Assembly (NCBI RefSeq): GCF_021890735.1 | Contig: NZ_JAKKUR010000001.1 | Location: forward strand, 41,792-105,791 | DNA length: 64,000 bases | Origin: Thermanaeromonas sp. | Lineage (GTDB): Bacteria; Bacillota; DSM-521; Neomoorellales; Neomoorellaceae | Direction of reading: 5' to 3' | In this document: piece by piece, positions 10,680-20,614 of the stretch | Position numbering within the stretch: position 1 is the first letter of the stretch | Layout: every line of letters starts with the position of its first letter | Program-made: the position numbers and the translations under genes | The notes under the pieces: model-generated | Database searches by the model: none | The model's input: only the letters and a program-made list of their open reading frames with translations | What the model was told of the DNA's origin: nothing

Positions 10680-11618
10680 ATGGGTGTGTATCCGGATATT
10701 GTTGTCGAGGCCAAAAACCTCGTTAAATCCTATAACGGAATCCCGGCAGTAAAGGGAATAAATTTCGTTATAAGAGCGAGGGAATGTGTGGGGTTTCTGG
10801 GACCTAACGGGGCTGGGAAAAGTACCACAGTTAAGATGATCTACTGTTTTCTTCCTATAACCGCCGGCGAGCTGTATGTTTTAGGCCTTGATGCCCGCCG
10901 TCACCAGCGGTCTATTAAATCGCAAGTAGGAGTTGTCGCCCAGGAAGATAACCTGGATCCCGAGCTGACTGTGAAAGAAAACCTGCTCCTTTATGCCAGC
11001 TACTTCGACCTGCCGGGCCGGGTGGCCCAGCAGAGGGCGGAGGAATTGATGAATTTTATAGACCTAAAGGATAAAGCTTCAACCCCTGTGGAAGAGCTTT
11101 CTGGCGGCATGAAGCGGCGCCTAGCCATCGCTCGAGCCCTGCTCAACAATCCCAAACTTCTCATTCTTGATGAACCGACGACCGGTTTGGATCCGGAAGC
11201 CCGGCGCCTGATATGGGAAAAGCTGTGCCAGTTAAAAGAACGGGGGGTAACCCTCCTCTTGACCACCCACTACATGGAAGAAGCCGCTTACTTGTGCGAC
11301 CGGATTCTGATTATGGACGAAGGCCAGATACTGGCCGAAGGCTCGCCAGGGGAATTGGTGAACAAATATATTGGTAAAGAAGTAATAGAGCTGGCCCCCG
11401 TTCAGGAGGCCCAAGCGGAAAAGCTGGTTGCTGCCTTGGCCTCCAAGGTTTTGGGATACCAACTCGTGGGAGAAACCCTCTTTTTGTACTCCAACAACGG
11501 CCGTAGCATCTGGCAGGATATCAGCGGGCGCCACCGCTATCTTCGCCACCAGATATTACGGCCGGCTACCTTGGAAGATGTGTTTCTCAAGCTAACGGGC
11601 CGGGGACTAACAAAGTAA
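10680..11618 (+). CDS. ABC transporter ATP-binding protein, NodI/DrrA-like
   Basis: This is the ATPase of an ABC-2 type exporter, 312 residues. Walker A GPNGAGKST, the signature LSGGMKRRLAIARAL, Walker B LLILDEPTTGLDP and the switch His (TTHYMEEA) are all intact. A C-terminal extension of about 80 residues is typical of the drug/lipo-oligosaccharide exporter group. It stands alone on the plus strand with the permease 28 nt downstream. The substrate cannot be told from sequence. A GGAGGAG lies 17 nt before the ATG, farther than usual, so a nearby GTG (10686) is an alternative start. Confidence 0.93.
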   Translation: MGVYPDIVVEAKNLVKSYNGIPAVKGINFVIRARECVGFLGPNGAGKSTTVKMIYCFLPITAGELYVLGLDARRHQRSIKSQVGVVAQEDNLDPELTVKENLLLYASYFDLPGRVAQQRAEELMNFIDLKDKASTPVEELSGGMKRRLAIARALLNNPKLLILDEPTTGLDPEARRLIWEKLCQLKERGVTLLLTTHYMEEAAYLCDRILIMDEGQILAEGSPGELVNKYIGKEVIELAPVQEAQAEKLVAALASKVLGYQLVGETLFLYSNNGRSIWQDISGRHRYLRHQILRPATLEDVFLKLTGRGLTK

Positions 11619-11646
11619 ACTCTGCTTCAGAAGGAGGCTTAGCCGG

Positions 11647-12414
11647 TTGAGGCTAGAGATCTCCCACCGCACGTGGAAGGTCTTCTGGCGAAATTTTGTC
11701 GTATTCCGGAAGACCTGGTTGGCCAATATAATGTTTAACTTCGTAGAACCCCTTCTCTATTTAGGGGCCATGGGACTGGGGTTAGGAGCCTATGTACCTT
11801 CCATCGAAGGGTTAACCTACCTCCAATTTATAGCCCCTGGTATCATCGCCTCTTCTGCCATGTGGGCTACAGCTTCAGAATGCACCTACGATAGCTTCAC
11901 ACGGATGCATTACCAAAAGATCTACCATGCTCTCGTCGTTACCCCAATAAGCCTTGAAGAGATCGTCCTGGGCGAGCTACTCTTCGGCACCTTTAAAGGG
12001 GTTTTATACGGAACGGTAATACTATTGGTGGAGGCCGCGTTAGGCCTCATCCTTTCTCCCTTAAGCCTCCTTATCCCTCTTGTACTAGCTTTATCGTGTT
12101 TTACTTTTGCTGAATTGAGCATGATATGGACGGGCTTGGTACCTAAAATCGATACTTTTAGTTATTATTTTACCTTGATCATTACCCCCATGTTCCTTTT
12201 CTCCGGTGTTTTCTTCCCTGTACAAGCGATGCCTTCTTTTGCCCGGGGGCTTGCCTTTTCGTCTCCCCTTTACCATACTGTGGAATTAGTACGTCCCCTG
12301 GCCTTAGGGCAGGCGACTAGCACTGCCTGGCTCCATATCCTCTGGCTTGTAGGGTTTTCTGTTCTTTTCTTTTATCCTCCTATCTACCTCTTCAAGCATA
12401 GGCTATTAAAATAA
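11647..12414 (+). CDS. ABC-2 type transporter permease, NodJ family
   Basis: This is the integral-membrane partner of the preceding ATPase, 255 residues with about six predicted hydrophobic segments. The N-terminus (RTWKVFWRNFVVFRKTWLAN) and the conserved NFVEPLLYLGAMGLGLG region resemble NodJ-type permeases. It starts with TTG 11647 behind AAGGAGG. Together the pair should form a homodimeric exporter of lipid-like or small-molecule cargo; the cargo is not identifiable. It ends 16 nt from a convergent minus-strand gene with no clear terminator between. Confidence 0.9.
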   Translation: MRLEISHRTWKVFWRNFVVFRKTWLANIMFNFVEPLLYLGAMGLGLGAYVPSIEGLTYLQFIAPGIIASSAMWATASECTYDSFTRMHYQKIYHALVVTPISLEEIVLGELLFGTFKGVLYGTVILLVEAALGLILSPLSLLIPLVLALSCFTFAELSMIWTGLVPKIDTFSYYFTLIITPMFLFSGVFFPVQAMPSFARGLAFSSPLYHTVELVRPLALGQATSTAWLHILWLVGFSVLFFYPPIYLFKHRLLK

Positions 12415-12430
12415 CGCTATAAAACCGAGC

Positions 12431-13651
12431 CTACCTGTTTAAGGGTCTTAAGTTTACCCTCTGCCGGGAATAGTTAAGCCCCAATAAGCTACATAATCTG
12501 AGAGCTAGCCTTACGGGCCACAAAGAAAGTTGCTTCTTTAACTCCTGTTTTTCCCGTTGGAGTTCAGCCACCGCCCTTTCTAGGTCTTCATTGGCGATTA
12601 AGGTAGTCTGTAACCGATATTCCTGTTCCCTTAATTGTTGTTTTAACTTAGCCTGCTCAGCCTGGGCATCAGCCACGGCCTTATTTAGGGCGCCTTGCAG
12701 TTGCATAAGCCGGGTTTCCAGGTGGCTCACCCTTTTCTTTAGGGCATCCCTTTCTACACGTAAGCTCACTAGTTGTTCCTCTACATGTGTCAACTCCTGC
12801 CTAAGTTCCTCTTTTCTTTGGTGTAGCTTTTCCAAATCAGCGAGAAGGTTTCTGTTTTCCCGGCGTAGTTCTTCCACTTCCTGGCGCAAGGCTAGTACTT
12901 CCTCATTATCTTCCTGGGATCCACTGGCTTCCCGGTTACTACTTGCCGTGCGGCTTGACCTACCCCCTTCCACCAAGGTGAGAGTAGCTACCTCGGCTCC
13001 TGCTGCTACTTCTTCGGAAACCGAAACAAGTTCAGCGGCAAAGGGCGTAAACTTCCCGCCCTCGTAGGAAGGCAAGGGAAGAAGTTTATCCCAAAGATCC
13101 TTCTGCTTTTGCTCCTCAGGTTCTTTAGGTGGGTTAGCCAAAGGATATATGGGCTCTTCAACTTCTGGCGCCCTTTTTGTTTCCTCGGAAGGTTCTACGT
13201 AGGACCAGTGGATTAACCCCCATCTCCCATCCTTAAGCCGGACGAATCTACCATCATGGACGAGCTTCTGCTCCCCTTGCACCTCAGGCTGACCCATATC
13301 CCGCAAGTGCCCGTTGATCTCATCAAGGCGTAGAGCTTCACCTTTGCTCTGCAGGAGCCTGTGAGCCGGATCGTTCTCTTTTAAGCCATCCAGCCGAAGG
13401 CACCACAATCCCTTGCCTTCATGGCGAAAGCAGGGATTCCTGCTTAAACAACGGTTGACATTCTTCTGGATTTTAGCCGTAGATTGGCCGCTTAAAAGCT
13501 TTTTTTGGGCTGCAGTAACCAATTCGTCTACAGGCTGGGGCGAATATTCAAAAAGGCGCAATTTCAAGAGGTCTGTGAGGGAATCTAGCCTGCCCGTAAC
13601 CTGAACTTTAGCCACTTTAGGAACAGGAGCGGGCTTCCCTTTTTTGGCCAT
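12431..13651 (-). CDS. Uncharacterised protein: N-terminal winged-helix-like repeats plus long coiled coil
   Basis: I do not recognise a named family. Residues about 20-90 and 95-155 look like two successive HARE-HTH/RpoE-delta-like winged-helix units: each ends in a hydrophobic strand with Trp (KGLWCLRLDG, DGRWGLIHW), and the first has the IQKNVNRCLSRNPCF motif. After an acidic/Pro linker, residues about 240-370 form a strong heptad coiled coil, followed by a basic tail. I place the start at ATG 13651 (406 residues), since AGGAGAGG is too close to the GTG at 13660. An 11-bp inverted repeat masks this ATG. It follows rluD on the same strand. A nucleic-acid-binding or structural role is only inference. 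Confidence 0.75.
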   Translation of the reverse strand: MAKKGKPAPVPKVAKVQVTGRLDSLTDLLKLRLFEYSPQPVDELVTAAQKKLLSGQSTAKIQKNVNRCLSRNPCFRHEGKGLWCLRLDGLKENDPAHRLLQSKGEALRLDEINGHLRDMGQPEVQGEQKLVHDGRFVRLKDGRWGLIHWSYVEPSEETKRAPEVEEPIYPLANPPKEPEEQKQKDLWDKLLPLPSYEGGKFTPFAAELVSVSEEVAAGAEVATLTLVEGGRSSRTASSNREASGSQEDNEEVLALRQEVEELRRENRNLLADLEKLHQRKEELRQELTHVEEQLVSLRVERDALKKRVSHLETRLMQLQGALNKAVADAQAEQAKLKQQLREQEYRLQTTLIANEDLERAVAELQREKQELKKQLSLWPVRLALRLCSLLGLNYSRQRVNLRPLNR

Positions 13652-13715
13652 TGGTGTCACCTCTCCTTTAGATATTTCTATAACTTGGTATCAGAGGAAT
13701 TATTTGACACCAATG
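13649..13715 (-). repeat. 11-bp inverted repeat across the 5' region and start codon of the coiled-coil gene
   Basis: The minus strand reads CATTGGTGTCA at 13715-13705 and its exact complement TGACACCAATG at 13659-13649, whose last three bases are the start codon. A third, internal copy TGATACCAA (13693-13685) can pair with the same upstream arm through one G-U pair. The two pairings are mutually exclusive. This suggests a translational switch in the transcript from rluD into the next gene. Confidence 0.6.
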
Positions 13716-13727
13716 ACCCCAATTCCT

Positions 13728-14675
13728 TCAGGAAAAAAGTAGGGTTATGTCAATATTTGTTTCGCCCGATAAAAGTTCTAGTACATGTAAAAAAGCCTGG
13801 GGTAAAGGGGCTGTAAATTCCAGATAATCCCCGCTACGAGGATGATAAAACCCCAGTTTTGCAGCATGAAGAAGCTGGCCTGGAACTTTAAAGGCCTGTT
13901 TCTTCGGTCCGTATAAGGCATCGCCCACTACCGGGTGTCCCACATAAGCCATGTGGACACGTATCTGGTGGGTTCTCCCAGTTTCCAGGCGCACCTCCAA
14001 CAAGGTAAAACCGTCAAAACGCCTAAGAACACGGTAATACGTCAGGGCTGGACGCGAATTTTTTAAAGTTACCGCCATCCTCTGGCGGTCCACAGGATGA
14101 CGGCCGATAGGAGCCTCTATTTTCCCTGCGGCCTCTTTAATTTCTCCATATACAAGTGCCAGATACACACGTGTTACCTTCCTGGCTTTGATCTGAGCAG
14201 CAAGGGACCTGTGAGCGAAGTCGTTTTTTGCCGCGACCAGTAGACCCGAGGTGTCCTTGTCCAGCCTGTGAACGATCCCGGGGCGAATGGCACCACCCAT
14301 CCCGGATAGGCCACCACAATGATAAAGCAAGGCATTTACAAGGGTTCCGCTCTCGTTCCCTGGCGCCGGGTGCACTACCATTCCCTGGGGTTTATTAACT
14401 ACGACCAAATCTTCATCTTCGTAAACTATATCCAAGGGGATGGGTTCCGGCCGGGCCTTAAGGCTCGGGCGCGGCGGTACCTCTCCCCAGATCTTTTGCC
14501 CCGGCCGTACCTTATGGCTGGCCTTTGCCGTGTTCCCCTCCACCAATATTAGGCCCTGTTCTATAAGTTCCTGGATACGCGAGCGGGAAATACCGGGCAG
14601 CTTCTCTGTAAGCCACACGTCCAGGCGCTTTCCGGCCTCCTCAGGTCTGACCTCTACAGAAAAGCGCCCGGTCAC
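13728..14675 (-). CDS. rluD: Pseudouridine synthase, RluA/RluD family
   Basis: This enzyme isomerises uridines to pseudouridine in RNA, in this subfamily usually 23S rRNA. An N-terminal S4 RNA-binding domain (RLDVWLTEKLPGISRSRIQELI) precedes the catalytic domain with GIVHRLDKDTSGLLV, which carries the catalytic Asp, and RTHQIRVHM. I use GTG 14675 as the start (315 residues): its GTGA overlaps the lspA stop, and the length fits YlyB-type proteins. The track start at 14714 would run 43 nt into lspA. The lspA-rluD pair is common in Firmicutes. Confidence 0.94.
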   Translation of the reverse strand: MTGRFSVEVRPEEAGKRLDVWLTEKLPGISRSRIQELIEQGLILVEGNTAKASHKVRPGQKIWGEVPPRPSLKARPEPIPLDIVYEDEDLVVVNKPQGMVVHPAPGNESGTLVNALLYHCGGLSGMGGAIRPGIVHRLDKDTSGLLVAAKNDFAHRSLAAQIKARKVTRVYLALVYGEIKEAAGKIEAPIGRHPVDRQRMAVTLKNSRPALTYYRVLRRFDGFTLLEVRLETGRTHQIRVHMAYVGHPVVGDALYGPKKQAFKVPGQLLHAAKLGFYHPRSGDYLEFTAPLPQAFLHVLELLSGETNIDITLLFS

Positions 14676-15121
14676 TGGGCTCCCTCTTTCTCCTCCCTTC
14701 TCCACAGCTCCCATATGGTAAGCCCTACCCCCAAAACGATTGCCACATCAGCTAGGTTAAATACCGGCCACACCCGAAAATCCAAAAAGTCCACTACATA
14801 ACCGAAGCGTATCCGGTCCAAAAGGTTACCCAGAGCTCCACCGAGCTGGAGAGCCAAAGCGAGCTTAAGGGTAAGCCGGTGAACAGGAAACTGCTTGTAA
14901 GCTATAACAATTAGCGCTATGACAGCCAGGGTGGAAATTATAAATAAAGGGGTTTGGTAAGCCAAAATGCCAAATGCCGCACCGGGATTATTGATGTAGG
15001 TCAGGTGAAATATATTCTTCAACACGGGAATGCTTTGGTTGGGCTCTAACCACTGGCGTACCAGCAGCTTGCTTATCTGATCAGTTAAGAGAACTACCAG
15101 GGTCAGCAATAACACAGGCAT
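14672..15121 (-). CDS. lspA: Lipoprotein signal peptidase (signal peptidase II)
   Basis: This membrane aspartic protease removes signal peptides from prolipoproteins after lipid modification. It has 149 residues and four hydrophobic segments. The conserved NNPGAAFGIL, the first catalytic Asp in VVDFLDF and the second in FNLADVAI are intact. It overlaps the start of rluD by 4 nt and follows thiD by 30 nt. Confidence 0.96.
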   Translation of the reverse strand: MPVLLLTLVVLLTDQISKLLVRQWLEPNQSIPVLKNIFHLTYINNPGAAFGILAYQTPLFIISTLAVIALIVIAYKQFPVHRLTLKLALALQLGGALGNLLDRIRFGYVVDFLDFRVWPVFNLADVAIVLGVGLTIWELWRREEKEGAQ

Positions 15122-15151
15122 GTTCCGCCTTTACCTCTCTCCTTAAGCCAT

Positions 15152-15952
15152 TTAATTATCTTCCCAAGAGTAATACGGTGCTAAATGATGAAGGCAGCCG
15201 TAACCTGCACCTACCGGTCTGCCGGCGAGCATGGCTTGACGGACATACTCTTTTGCCTTCTCCACCGCCTCGGGTACCTCCCACCCTCTGGCCAGAAAGG
15301 CTGTTATGGCGGCTGCAAAAGTGCAGCCTGTACCGTGGATGCTAGAAGTAGTAAGGCGGGGGCTGCTAAAACGTAACACTTCCTTCCCGTCAAATAATAT
15401 ATCCAGAGCTTCTTCCCCCGCTAAATGGCCACCCTTAACTACTACAAACTTAGGCCCCCACTCCCGTATCTGCCGGGCCGCCTCCACCATATCTTTTTCA
15501 CTTTGTATGGATAAACCGGTGAGGGCCTCGGCCTCATCTATATTGGGAGTAACTACCAGGGCTAAGGGAAAAAGCTCCTTCTTCAGTACTTCCCTAGCTT
15601 CAGGAGTTAAAAGGAAGTGGCCGCTTTTGGCTACCATCACAGGGTCCACAACTAACCTTGTAACACCGTATTCTTTGAGCTTAGCGGCCACTGTGCTAAC
15701 TATTTCAGCATTGGCCAGCATACCCGTCTTTACCGCGTCAGCCCCTATGTCCCCCAAAACAGAATCTAATTGTCGGGCTACAAAATCAGCCGGCAGATCG
15801 TAGCTCCCTTGTACTCCCAAGGTATTCTGGGCTGTAACCGAGGTAACAACACTGGTGCCGTATACTTTGAGGGCAGCAAAAGTTTTAAGGTCCGCCTGCA
15901 GCCCCGCTCCCCCTCCGGAGTCCGAGCCAGCTATAGTTAAAGCTTTGTACAT
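15152..15952 (-). CDS. thiD: Bifunctional hydroxymethylpyrimidine kinase / phosphomethylpyrimidine kinase
   Basis: ThiD phosphorylates HMP and HMP-P for thiamine synthesis. It has 266 residues of the ribokinase fold. Signatures are the N-terminal [33 protein letters not shown] and the catalytic anion hole in [13 protein letters not shown]. No other thiamine genes are nearby, and pyridoxal kinase activity is a known overlap in this family. No TPP riboswitch is visible in the 69 nt upstream. Confidence 0.93.
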   Translation of the reverse strand: MYKALTIAGSDSGGGAGLQADLKTFAALKVYGTSVVTSVTAQNTLGVQGSYDLPADFVARQLDSVLGDIGADAVKTGMLANAEIVSTVAAKLKEYGVTRLVVDPVMVAKSGHFLLTPEAREVLKKELFPLALVVTPNIDEAEALTGLSIQSEKDMVEAARQIREWGPKFVVVKGGHLAGEEALDILFDGKEVLRFSSPRLTTSSIHGTGCTFAAAITAFLARGWEVPEAVEKAKEYVRQAMLAGRPVGAGYGCLHHLAPYYSWEDN

Positions 15953-16021
15953 TTGTTACCCCTCTCCCTAGGTTTGTGTCGCTTAAGTTTATAATATCAT
16001 ACTTTTTCTCGCCCGTAGAGG

Positions 16022-16753
16022 TTAATCCTCTAACTTATCCCACCCCTCATCTCCGACAACCCGCTCCCGTGGAGCTCCCTCATCATCAAAGTAAGCTCCC
16101 GTATCCTTGTAAAACATGCCATCTGCTCCCTTAAAATAAGGAATACCGTCCACCGGCTCTACATATCCCCGGTCTTCGTCTAAGTCCAAGGGGCCATAGT
16201 AAGCCCCTACTCCTGCCTCGGAAGCATGTTCGGTAGTCTTGGCCAATTCCTGCCAGGCATCCTCCCCATCATATTCCTGTTCATCTTCAGCGTCAGGTTG
16301 CTCCCTGGGGCTGGTGTCATGGGTTATCCCGCCAAAAGGGGGGGCTATCACATCCTCTTCGATGGGGCGGGGGTGGCGCTCGCCCAATCCTTCCGTTACT
16401 TTCCGACATTCCAGGCAAAGAGTGCTTTCAGGAGCGGCCTCTAGTCGCTCCAGCGGTATTTCACGCCCGCATTCCTGACAGCGCCCGTAAGTCCCCTGAC
16501 GGATACTGGCTAAGGCGTCTTCTATTTTCTTAAGTTGAATGATAATGTTGTCCCGTAAAGCGAGATCCTTGCTTCTTTCAAATAGCTCGCTTCCCAGGTC
16601 CGCCGGGTGGTTATCGTAGCTAGAAAGTTCCTCTACCGAATCCCTGAGGGACTGGGCAAGCCCTCCTCTCTTAATCGAGTCTAACTGCTCTTCATAAGAA
16701 GCCCGAAGGGCTAAAAGTTTCCTGCGGAAGTATTCTAGTTTTTCTCTTTCCAT
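16022..16753 (-). CDS. TraR/DksA-type zinc-finger protein, YteA family
   Basis: This is a 243-residue protein with an N-terminal helical hairpin (residues 1-90), then a DksA-type C4 zinc finger CQECG-x17-CLEC near residues 94-118, then a long acidic tail with YEPVDGIPYFKGADG-like sequence. The tail resembles the YteA sporulation-associated group of Firmicutes. DksA relatives bind the RNA polymerase secondary channel; whether this one does is not known. It lies between thiD and the DUF5665-like gene with separate spacing. Confidence 0.88.
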   Translation of the reverse strand: MEREKLEYFRRKLLALRASYEEQLDSIKRGGLAQSLRDSVEELSSYDNHPADLGSELFERSKDLALRDNIIIQLKKIEDALASIRQGTYGRCQECGREIPLERLEAAPESTLCLECRKVTEGLGERHPRPIEEDVIAPPFGGITHDTSPREQPDAEDEQEYDGEDAWQELAKTTEHASEAGVGAYYGPLDLDEDRGYVEPVDGIPYFKGADGMFYKDTGAYFDDEGAPRERVVGDEGWDKLED

Positions 16754-16780
16754 ACCGGCCGTTCCTCCTGCACTTAAGTT

Positions 16781-17080
16781 TTAAGGGAGGTAAATCTCCT
16801 TCTGGACCATACGCACAATTTCGGCGATGAGTTTGCCAATTAAGGGGAGATTCTGAAGAGCCAGCTCCCTCACCAGGTAGATGATAAGTGTTCCTAACAC
16901 GGTCACCCCTAACGCTATGCCCAAACCGCGCGCTACGCCGGCGATAAAATTGAGGTAGACCAGGCGGGCCGGACGGCGGTAAAGTTCGACCCATTCAGCT
17001 AAACTGGCCTTCTCCAGGGCTAGTATAAGTTCCTCCACCTTTTCTACAAGCCCTTCTTTTCCCGGCCCACGATCATCCAC
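16781..17080 (-). CDS. DUF5665-like small membrane protein
   Basis: This 99-residue protein has one central hydrophobic helix (GLGIALGVTVLGTLIIYLV), a charged N-terminus and the preceding Arg/Tyr-rich YRRPARLVYLNFIAGVARG segment. That layout is typical of the DUF5665 family found in spore-forming Clostridia. The function is unknown. It is 27 nt upstream of the TraR/DksA-type gene and likely shares its transcript. Confidence 0.75.
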   Translation of the reverse strand: MDDRGPGKEGLVEKVEELILALEKASLAEWVELYRRPARLVYLNFIAGVARGLGIALGVTVLGTLIIYLVRELALQNLPLIGKLIAEIVRMVQKEIYLP

Positions 17081-17138
17081 CTTCCATCCCCTCCTGCTAA
17101 ATATTACCCTTCCCGGCCGGGCTTTAAACAGGAAAATA

Positions 17139-17163
17139 AAAAATCCTGCCCGTCAGGGCAGGA
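17139..17163 (-). terminator. Rho-independent terminator after ileS
   Basis: On the minus strand TCCTGCCC, a 4-nt loop and GGGCAGGA form an 8-bp perfect hairpin followed by TTTTTTATTTT. It lies 35 nt past the ileS stop. Confidence 0.92.
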
Positions 17164-17197
17164 AATCACGCCAAAGCTATCTCATCTATTTTTCGCA

Positions 17198-20005
17198 CTA
17201 TTTTTCGCACGATAACTCTCCTTGAACGTTCAAGGACCGCAGCACCGCAGCGCACCGCAAGCAAACGTCCGGATAGGCAGCCTCCTTGCCCACGTCTTCC
17301 GTAACCCGCCAGCATCTGTCGCATTTACGCCCAGAGGCCGGCTCTACATAAATCTGTAGCCCTTCTATCTCAGTAGCCCCTAGACTGCCTTCCGGTGCCT
17401 CTTCGCCAGGTACATGCAAGACAACCTGGGAAACTATGAAGGCCGTAGGCAGCTCATCCTCCAGGGGCTTAAGGAAGCTGTATAGTTTTTGGTCAGGGTA
17501 TAGATGCACGCACGCATTTAAAGAATTGCCCAGGCCCTGTTCCCGGCGTGCCTCCTCCAAGGCACGGTTAACTTCTTCCCGAACCTTAAATACCCTGGTC
17601 CACTTGGCCTCCAGCTCCTCATCCATATATTCCTTCCTGACAGACGGCCAGGGGCAAAGCTGTACGCTCCAGGGCTTATCCTTCCCGGGCAGGTGCTGCC
17701 ACACCTCTTCCGTGGTGAAAGCCAAGATAGGAGTGAGGAGGCGTACCAAAACATTTAATATCTGATAGAGAGCAGTCTGAGCGGAGCGCCGACCAAGGGA
17801 TTTGGCTTCCCATGTGTAAAGGCGATCCTTTAAAATATCCAAATACGTGGCACTTAAATCTGACACACAGAAGTTAGATATAGTATGATAAACAATATGG
17901 AACTCGTATTCCTCATAAGCGTGGGTAACTCTTTCTATTACGCGCTGTAACTTCCCTAAGATGAAGCGATCGAGTTCCAACATCTGGTCGTAGGGAACCG
18001 CATCTCGCTCCGGGTCAAAATCATACAGGTTTCCGAGAAGGAAACGGAAGGTATTGCGTATTTTCCGGTAAGCGTCCACCACCTGGCGGAAAATGTTAAA
18101 AGAAGCCGCCACATCCCGGCGATAGTCGGAAGAAGCGACCCATAGCCGCAGGATATCTGCGCCCATAATCTTAATAACATCCGCCGGATCGATGCCGTTC
18201 CCTAAGGACTTGGACATCTTCCGGCCCTCCTCATCCACCAGGAAGCCGTGGGTAAGGACTGCCCGGTAAGGCGCCTGACCCCTGGTAGCTACCGCAGTGG
18301 AAAGGGAGGAATTAAACCAACCGCGGTACTGGTCGCTCCCCTCTAAATATAGATCAGCGGGCCAGGAAAGTTCCGGGCGGGTTTCTAAAACCGCAGCATG
18401 GCTTGATCCAGAATCAAACCACACATCCATAATATCCGTCTCCTTGCGGAACTCCCGGCTTCCGCACTCCGGACAGGCAAGCCCCGGCGGAACTAGTTCC
18501 GCCGCCTCCCGGGCAAACCACACATCTGAGCCGTACTGCCGGAACAACCCTTGAAGGTGCTTTATAGTGGTATCGTTTATAATTTCTTTGCCGCAACGCG
18601 CACAGTAGAAAATAGGTATAGGAACCCCCCAGCTGCGCTGGCGGGATATACACCAATCGCTCCTCTCAGCCACCATCCGGTAGATACGCTCTTCTCCCCA
18701 GGCGGGGATCCATTTTACCTTTCTTATAGCCTCCAAAGCTTCCCGCCGGAAGCCGTCTATAGAGGCGAACCACTGTTCTGTTGCTCGAAAAATCACAGGG
18801 TGTTTACAACGCCAGCAATGGGGGTACTGGTGGGTTATGAAACCAAAATTTAGTAAAACCCCTCTCCTTTCTAGTTCTTTAACTATCTCCTTGTTGGCTT
18901 CTTCGACAAAAAGGCCCTGGAGCTGGGGAACTTCAGAAGTAAAGCGTCCCTGATCATCCAAAGGTGAAAGCACGGGAAGCCTATAGCGCTGCCCGATTTC
19001 AAAGTCCTCCAAACCGTGGCCGGGAGCTGTATGCACGCAACCCGTACCTTGATCCATGGTGACGTGCTCCCCCACTATAACGAGAGACTCCCGATTCATG
19101 AGAGGATTGCGGCATACTACCCCCTCTAGCTGAGCTCCTTGGAAGCGCCCTACTACGCGGAAATCTTTTAGCTGTAAAAGCTCCGTCATCCTCTCATGCA
19201 AGGGCTCTGCCCAAAGGAGCTTTTCTGCTTCAACGTCTACTACGAGGTAAGTTGCTTCAGGATGCAGGGCAATAGCCACGTTTGCCGGTAAAGTCCAGGG
19301 CGTGGTAGTCCAAATCACTATAGAAGTAGTGCCGGATTCCAGAATACCTCGCCCGTCTATAACGGGAAACTTAACGTATATAGAAGGTGAACGCTTTTCC
19401 TCATATTCCACTTCTGCCTCAGCCAGGGCTGTCTCGCAGTCGGTACACCAATAAACAGGTTTGCGCCCCTTGTATATATATCCCTTTTTAGCCATCTCTC
19501 CAAAAATACCGATCTGGACGGCCTCGTATTCTGGTTCCAAAGTGAGATAAGGGTGCTCCCAATCCCCTCGCACTCCCAAACGTTTAAATTGTTCCCTCTG
19601 GATATTTACATATTTTAGGGCATATTCCCGGCAGCGCTTGCGAAATTCCAACACATCCACCTTCCGCCGGTCGAGCCCCAAATTCTTAATGGCCTGCTGT
19701 TCTATGGGAAGCCCGTGGGTGTCCCAGCCGGGCACATAAGGCGCATCATAGCCGTTCATAGAGCGGTACTTTATTATAATATCCTTTAAAATCTTGTTCA
19801 AAGTATGCCCTAAATGTATATCTCCGTTGGCATAAGGCGGCCCGTCATGAAGGATGAATTTGGGTTTTCCTCGGTTGGCCTCCTGGACTGCCTTATACAA
19901 TCCCTTTTCTTCCCAGAACTTTAGAATCTGTGGCTCCTTCTGAGGGAGGTTGGCCCGCATGGGAAAATCGGTCTTCGGCAAGTTTAAAGTTTTGCTATAA
20001 TCCAT
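17198..20005 (-). CDS. ileS: Isoleucyl-tRNA synthetase
   Basis: This class I aminoacyl-tRNA synthetase charges tRNA-Ile. The HIGH-type motif [10 protein letters not shown] and KMSKSLGNG are present, the CP1 editing domain lies between them, and a C-terminal zinc-binding module ([12 protein letters not shown]...CLRC) marks the bacterial type. I favour ATG 20005 ([14 protein letters not shown], 935 residues) over the track start at 20032. Only about 78 nt separate this start from divIVA, so there is no room for the T-box leader often found before ileS in Firmicutes. Confidence 0.97.
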   Translation of the reverse strand: MDYSKTLNLPKTDFPMRANLPQKEPQILKFWEEKGLYKAVQEANRGKPKFILHDGPPYANGDIHLGHTLNKILKDIIIKYRSMNGYDAPYVPGWDTHGLPIEQQAIKNLGLDRRKVDVLEFRKRCREYALKYVNIQREQFKRLGVRGDWEHPYLTLEPEYEAVQIGIFGEMAKKGYIYKGRKPVYWCTDCETALAEAEVEYEEKRSPSIYVKFPVIDGRGILESGTTSIVIWTTTPWTLPANVAIALHPEATYLVVDVEAEKLLWAEPLHERMTELLQLKDFRVVGRFQGAQLEGVVCRNPLMNRESLVIVGEHVTMDQGTGCVHTAPGHGLEDFEIGQRYRLPVLSPLDDQGRFTSEVPQLQGLFVEEANKEIVKELERRGVLLNFGFITHQYPHCWRCKHPVIFRATEQWFASIDGFRREALEAIRKVKWIPAWGEERIYRMVAERSDWCISRQRSWGVPIPIFYCARCGKEIINDTTIKHLQGLFRQYGSDVWFAREAAELVPPGLACPECGSREFRKETDIMDVWFDSGSSHAAVLETRPELSWPADLYLEGSDQYRGWFNSSLSTAVATRGQAPYRAVLTHGFLVDEEGRKMSKSLGNGIDPADVIKIMGADILRLWVASSDYRRDVAASFNIFRQVVDAYRKIRNTFRFLLGNLYDFDPERDAVPYDQMLELDRFILGKLQRVIERVTHAYEEYEFHIVYHTISNFCVSDLSATYLDILKDRLYTWEAKSLGRRSAQTALYQILNVLVRLLTPILAFTTEEVWQHLPGKDKPWSVQLCPWPSVRKEYMDEELEAKWTRVFKVREEVNRALEEARREQGLGNSLNACVHLYPDQKLYSFLKPLEDELPTAFIVSQVVLHVPGEEAPEGSLGATEIEGLQIYVEPASGRKCDRCWRVTEDVGKEAAYPDVCLRCAAVLRSLNVQGELSCEK

Positions 20006-20082
20006 TACCGTATACTCACTCCTAAAACCCAAAATTTGCTTTAGTTTTAAGTATACCGCCTTAAAATAACTCCCGTCAAATG

Positions 20083-20580
20083 TTAAGCCTGAAGTGCCTC
20101 TTGGCCATCATCTTTTTCTACCGCAATTGAAGAAATCTCGTCTTCGCTATCTAGAAGCTTAAGCTGGGCAAGAAGGAAAGAGCGCAGGCGGGCTTTAAAG
20201 GCACGAGCCTGTTCCTCTAGGGAAGCCAAGCGCCGTTCAGCCTCAGCTACTTTATTTAGGGCCTGACTCATGATCTCCTGGGCCCTGGCTTCAGCTTCCT
20301 TTAAAAGAGTCTCAGACTCTCGCCTGGCGTTTTCCCGCGTCTCCTCGGCCGCCCTTTGGGCAACAACCAGGGTCTCTTTTAGAGTGTTTTCCAGACGGGT
20401 AAACCGCTCAAGCTCTTCCTCTAGCCGCAATACTTTATCCCGGAGCTCCTGGTTTTCCCGGAACACCTGGGTGTAATCCTTTAAAAGCTGCTCCAGGAAT
20501 TCATCTACCTCTGGGCAGGAATAACCCCGGAATGAACGGCGGAACTCCTTCTTGTTTATATCTAAGGGTGTGAGAACCAC
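20083..20580 (-). CDS. divIVA: DivIVA-domain cell-division/polarity protein
   Basis: DivIVA binds curved membranes at poles and septa and organises division and sporulation partners. It has 165 residues. The N-terminal lipid-binding motif [27 protein letters not shown] is typical, and residues 35-140 form a long coiled coil. It starts with GTG 20580 behind GAGGG. It sits in the conserved sepF-yggT-divIVA-ileS order of Firmicutes. Confidence 0.95.
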   Translation of the reverse strand: MVLTPLDINKKEFRRSFRGYSCPEVDEFLEQLLKDYTQVFRENQELRDKVLRLEEELERFTRLENTLKETLVVAQRAAEETRENARRESETLLKEAEARAQEIMSQALNKVAEAERRLASLEEQARAFKARLRSFLLAQLKLLDSEDEISSIAVEKDDGQEALQA

Positions 20581-20614
20581 GTTCCCTCAACTCCCGGTTT
20601 CACTTTAAATTTTG

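Noticed and set aside
12591-13067. Ser-rich plus-strand ORF of 158 aa
   Set aside because: Antisense of the coiled-coil region; the Ser/Arg bias comes from the complementary Glu/Lys codons.
16692-16994. Minus-strand 100-aa ORF
   Set aside because: Out-of-frame shadow over the DUF5665-like gene and TraR-type gene start.
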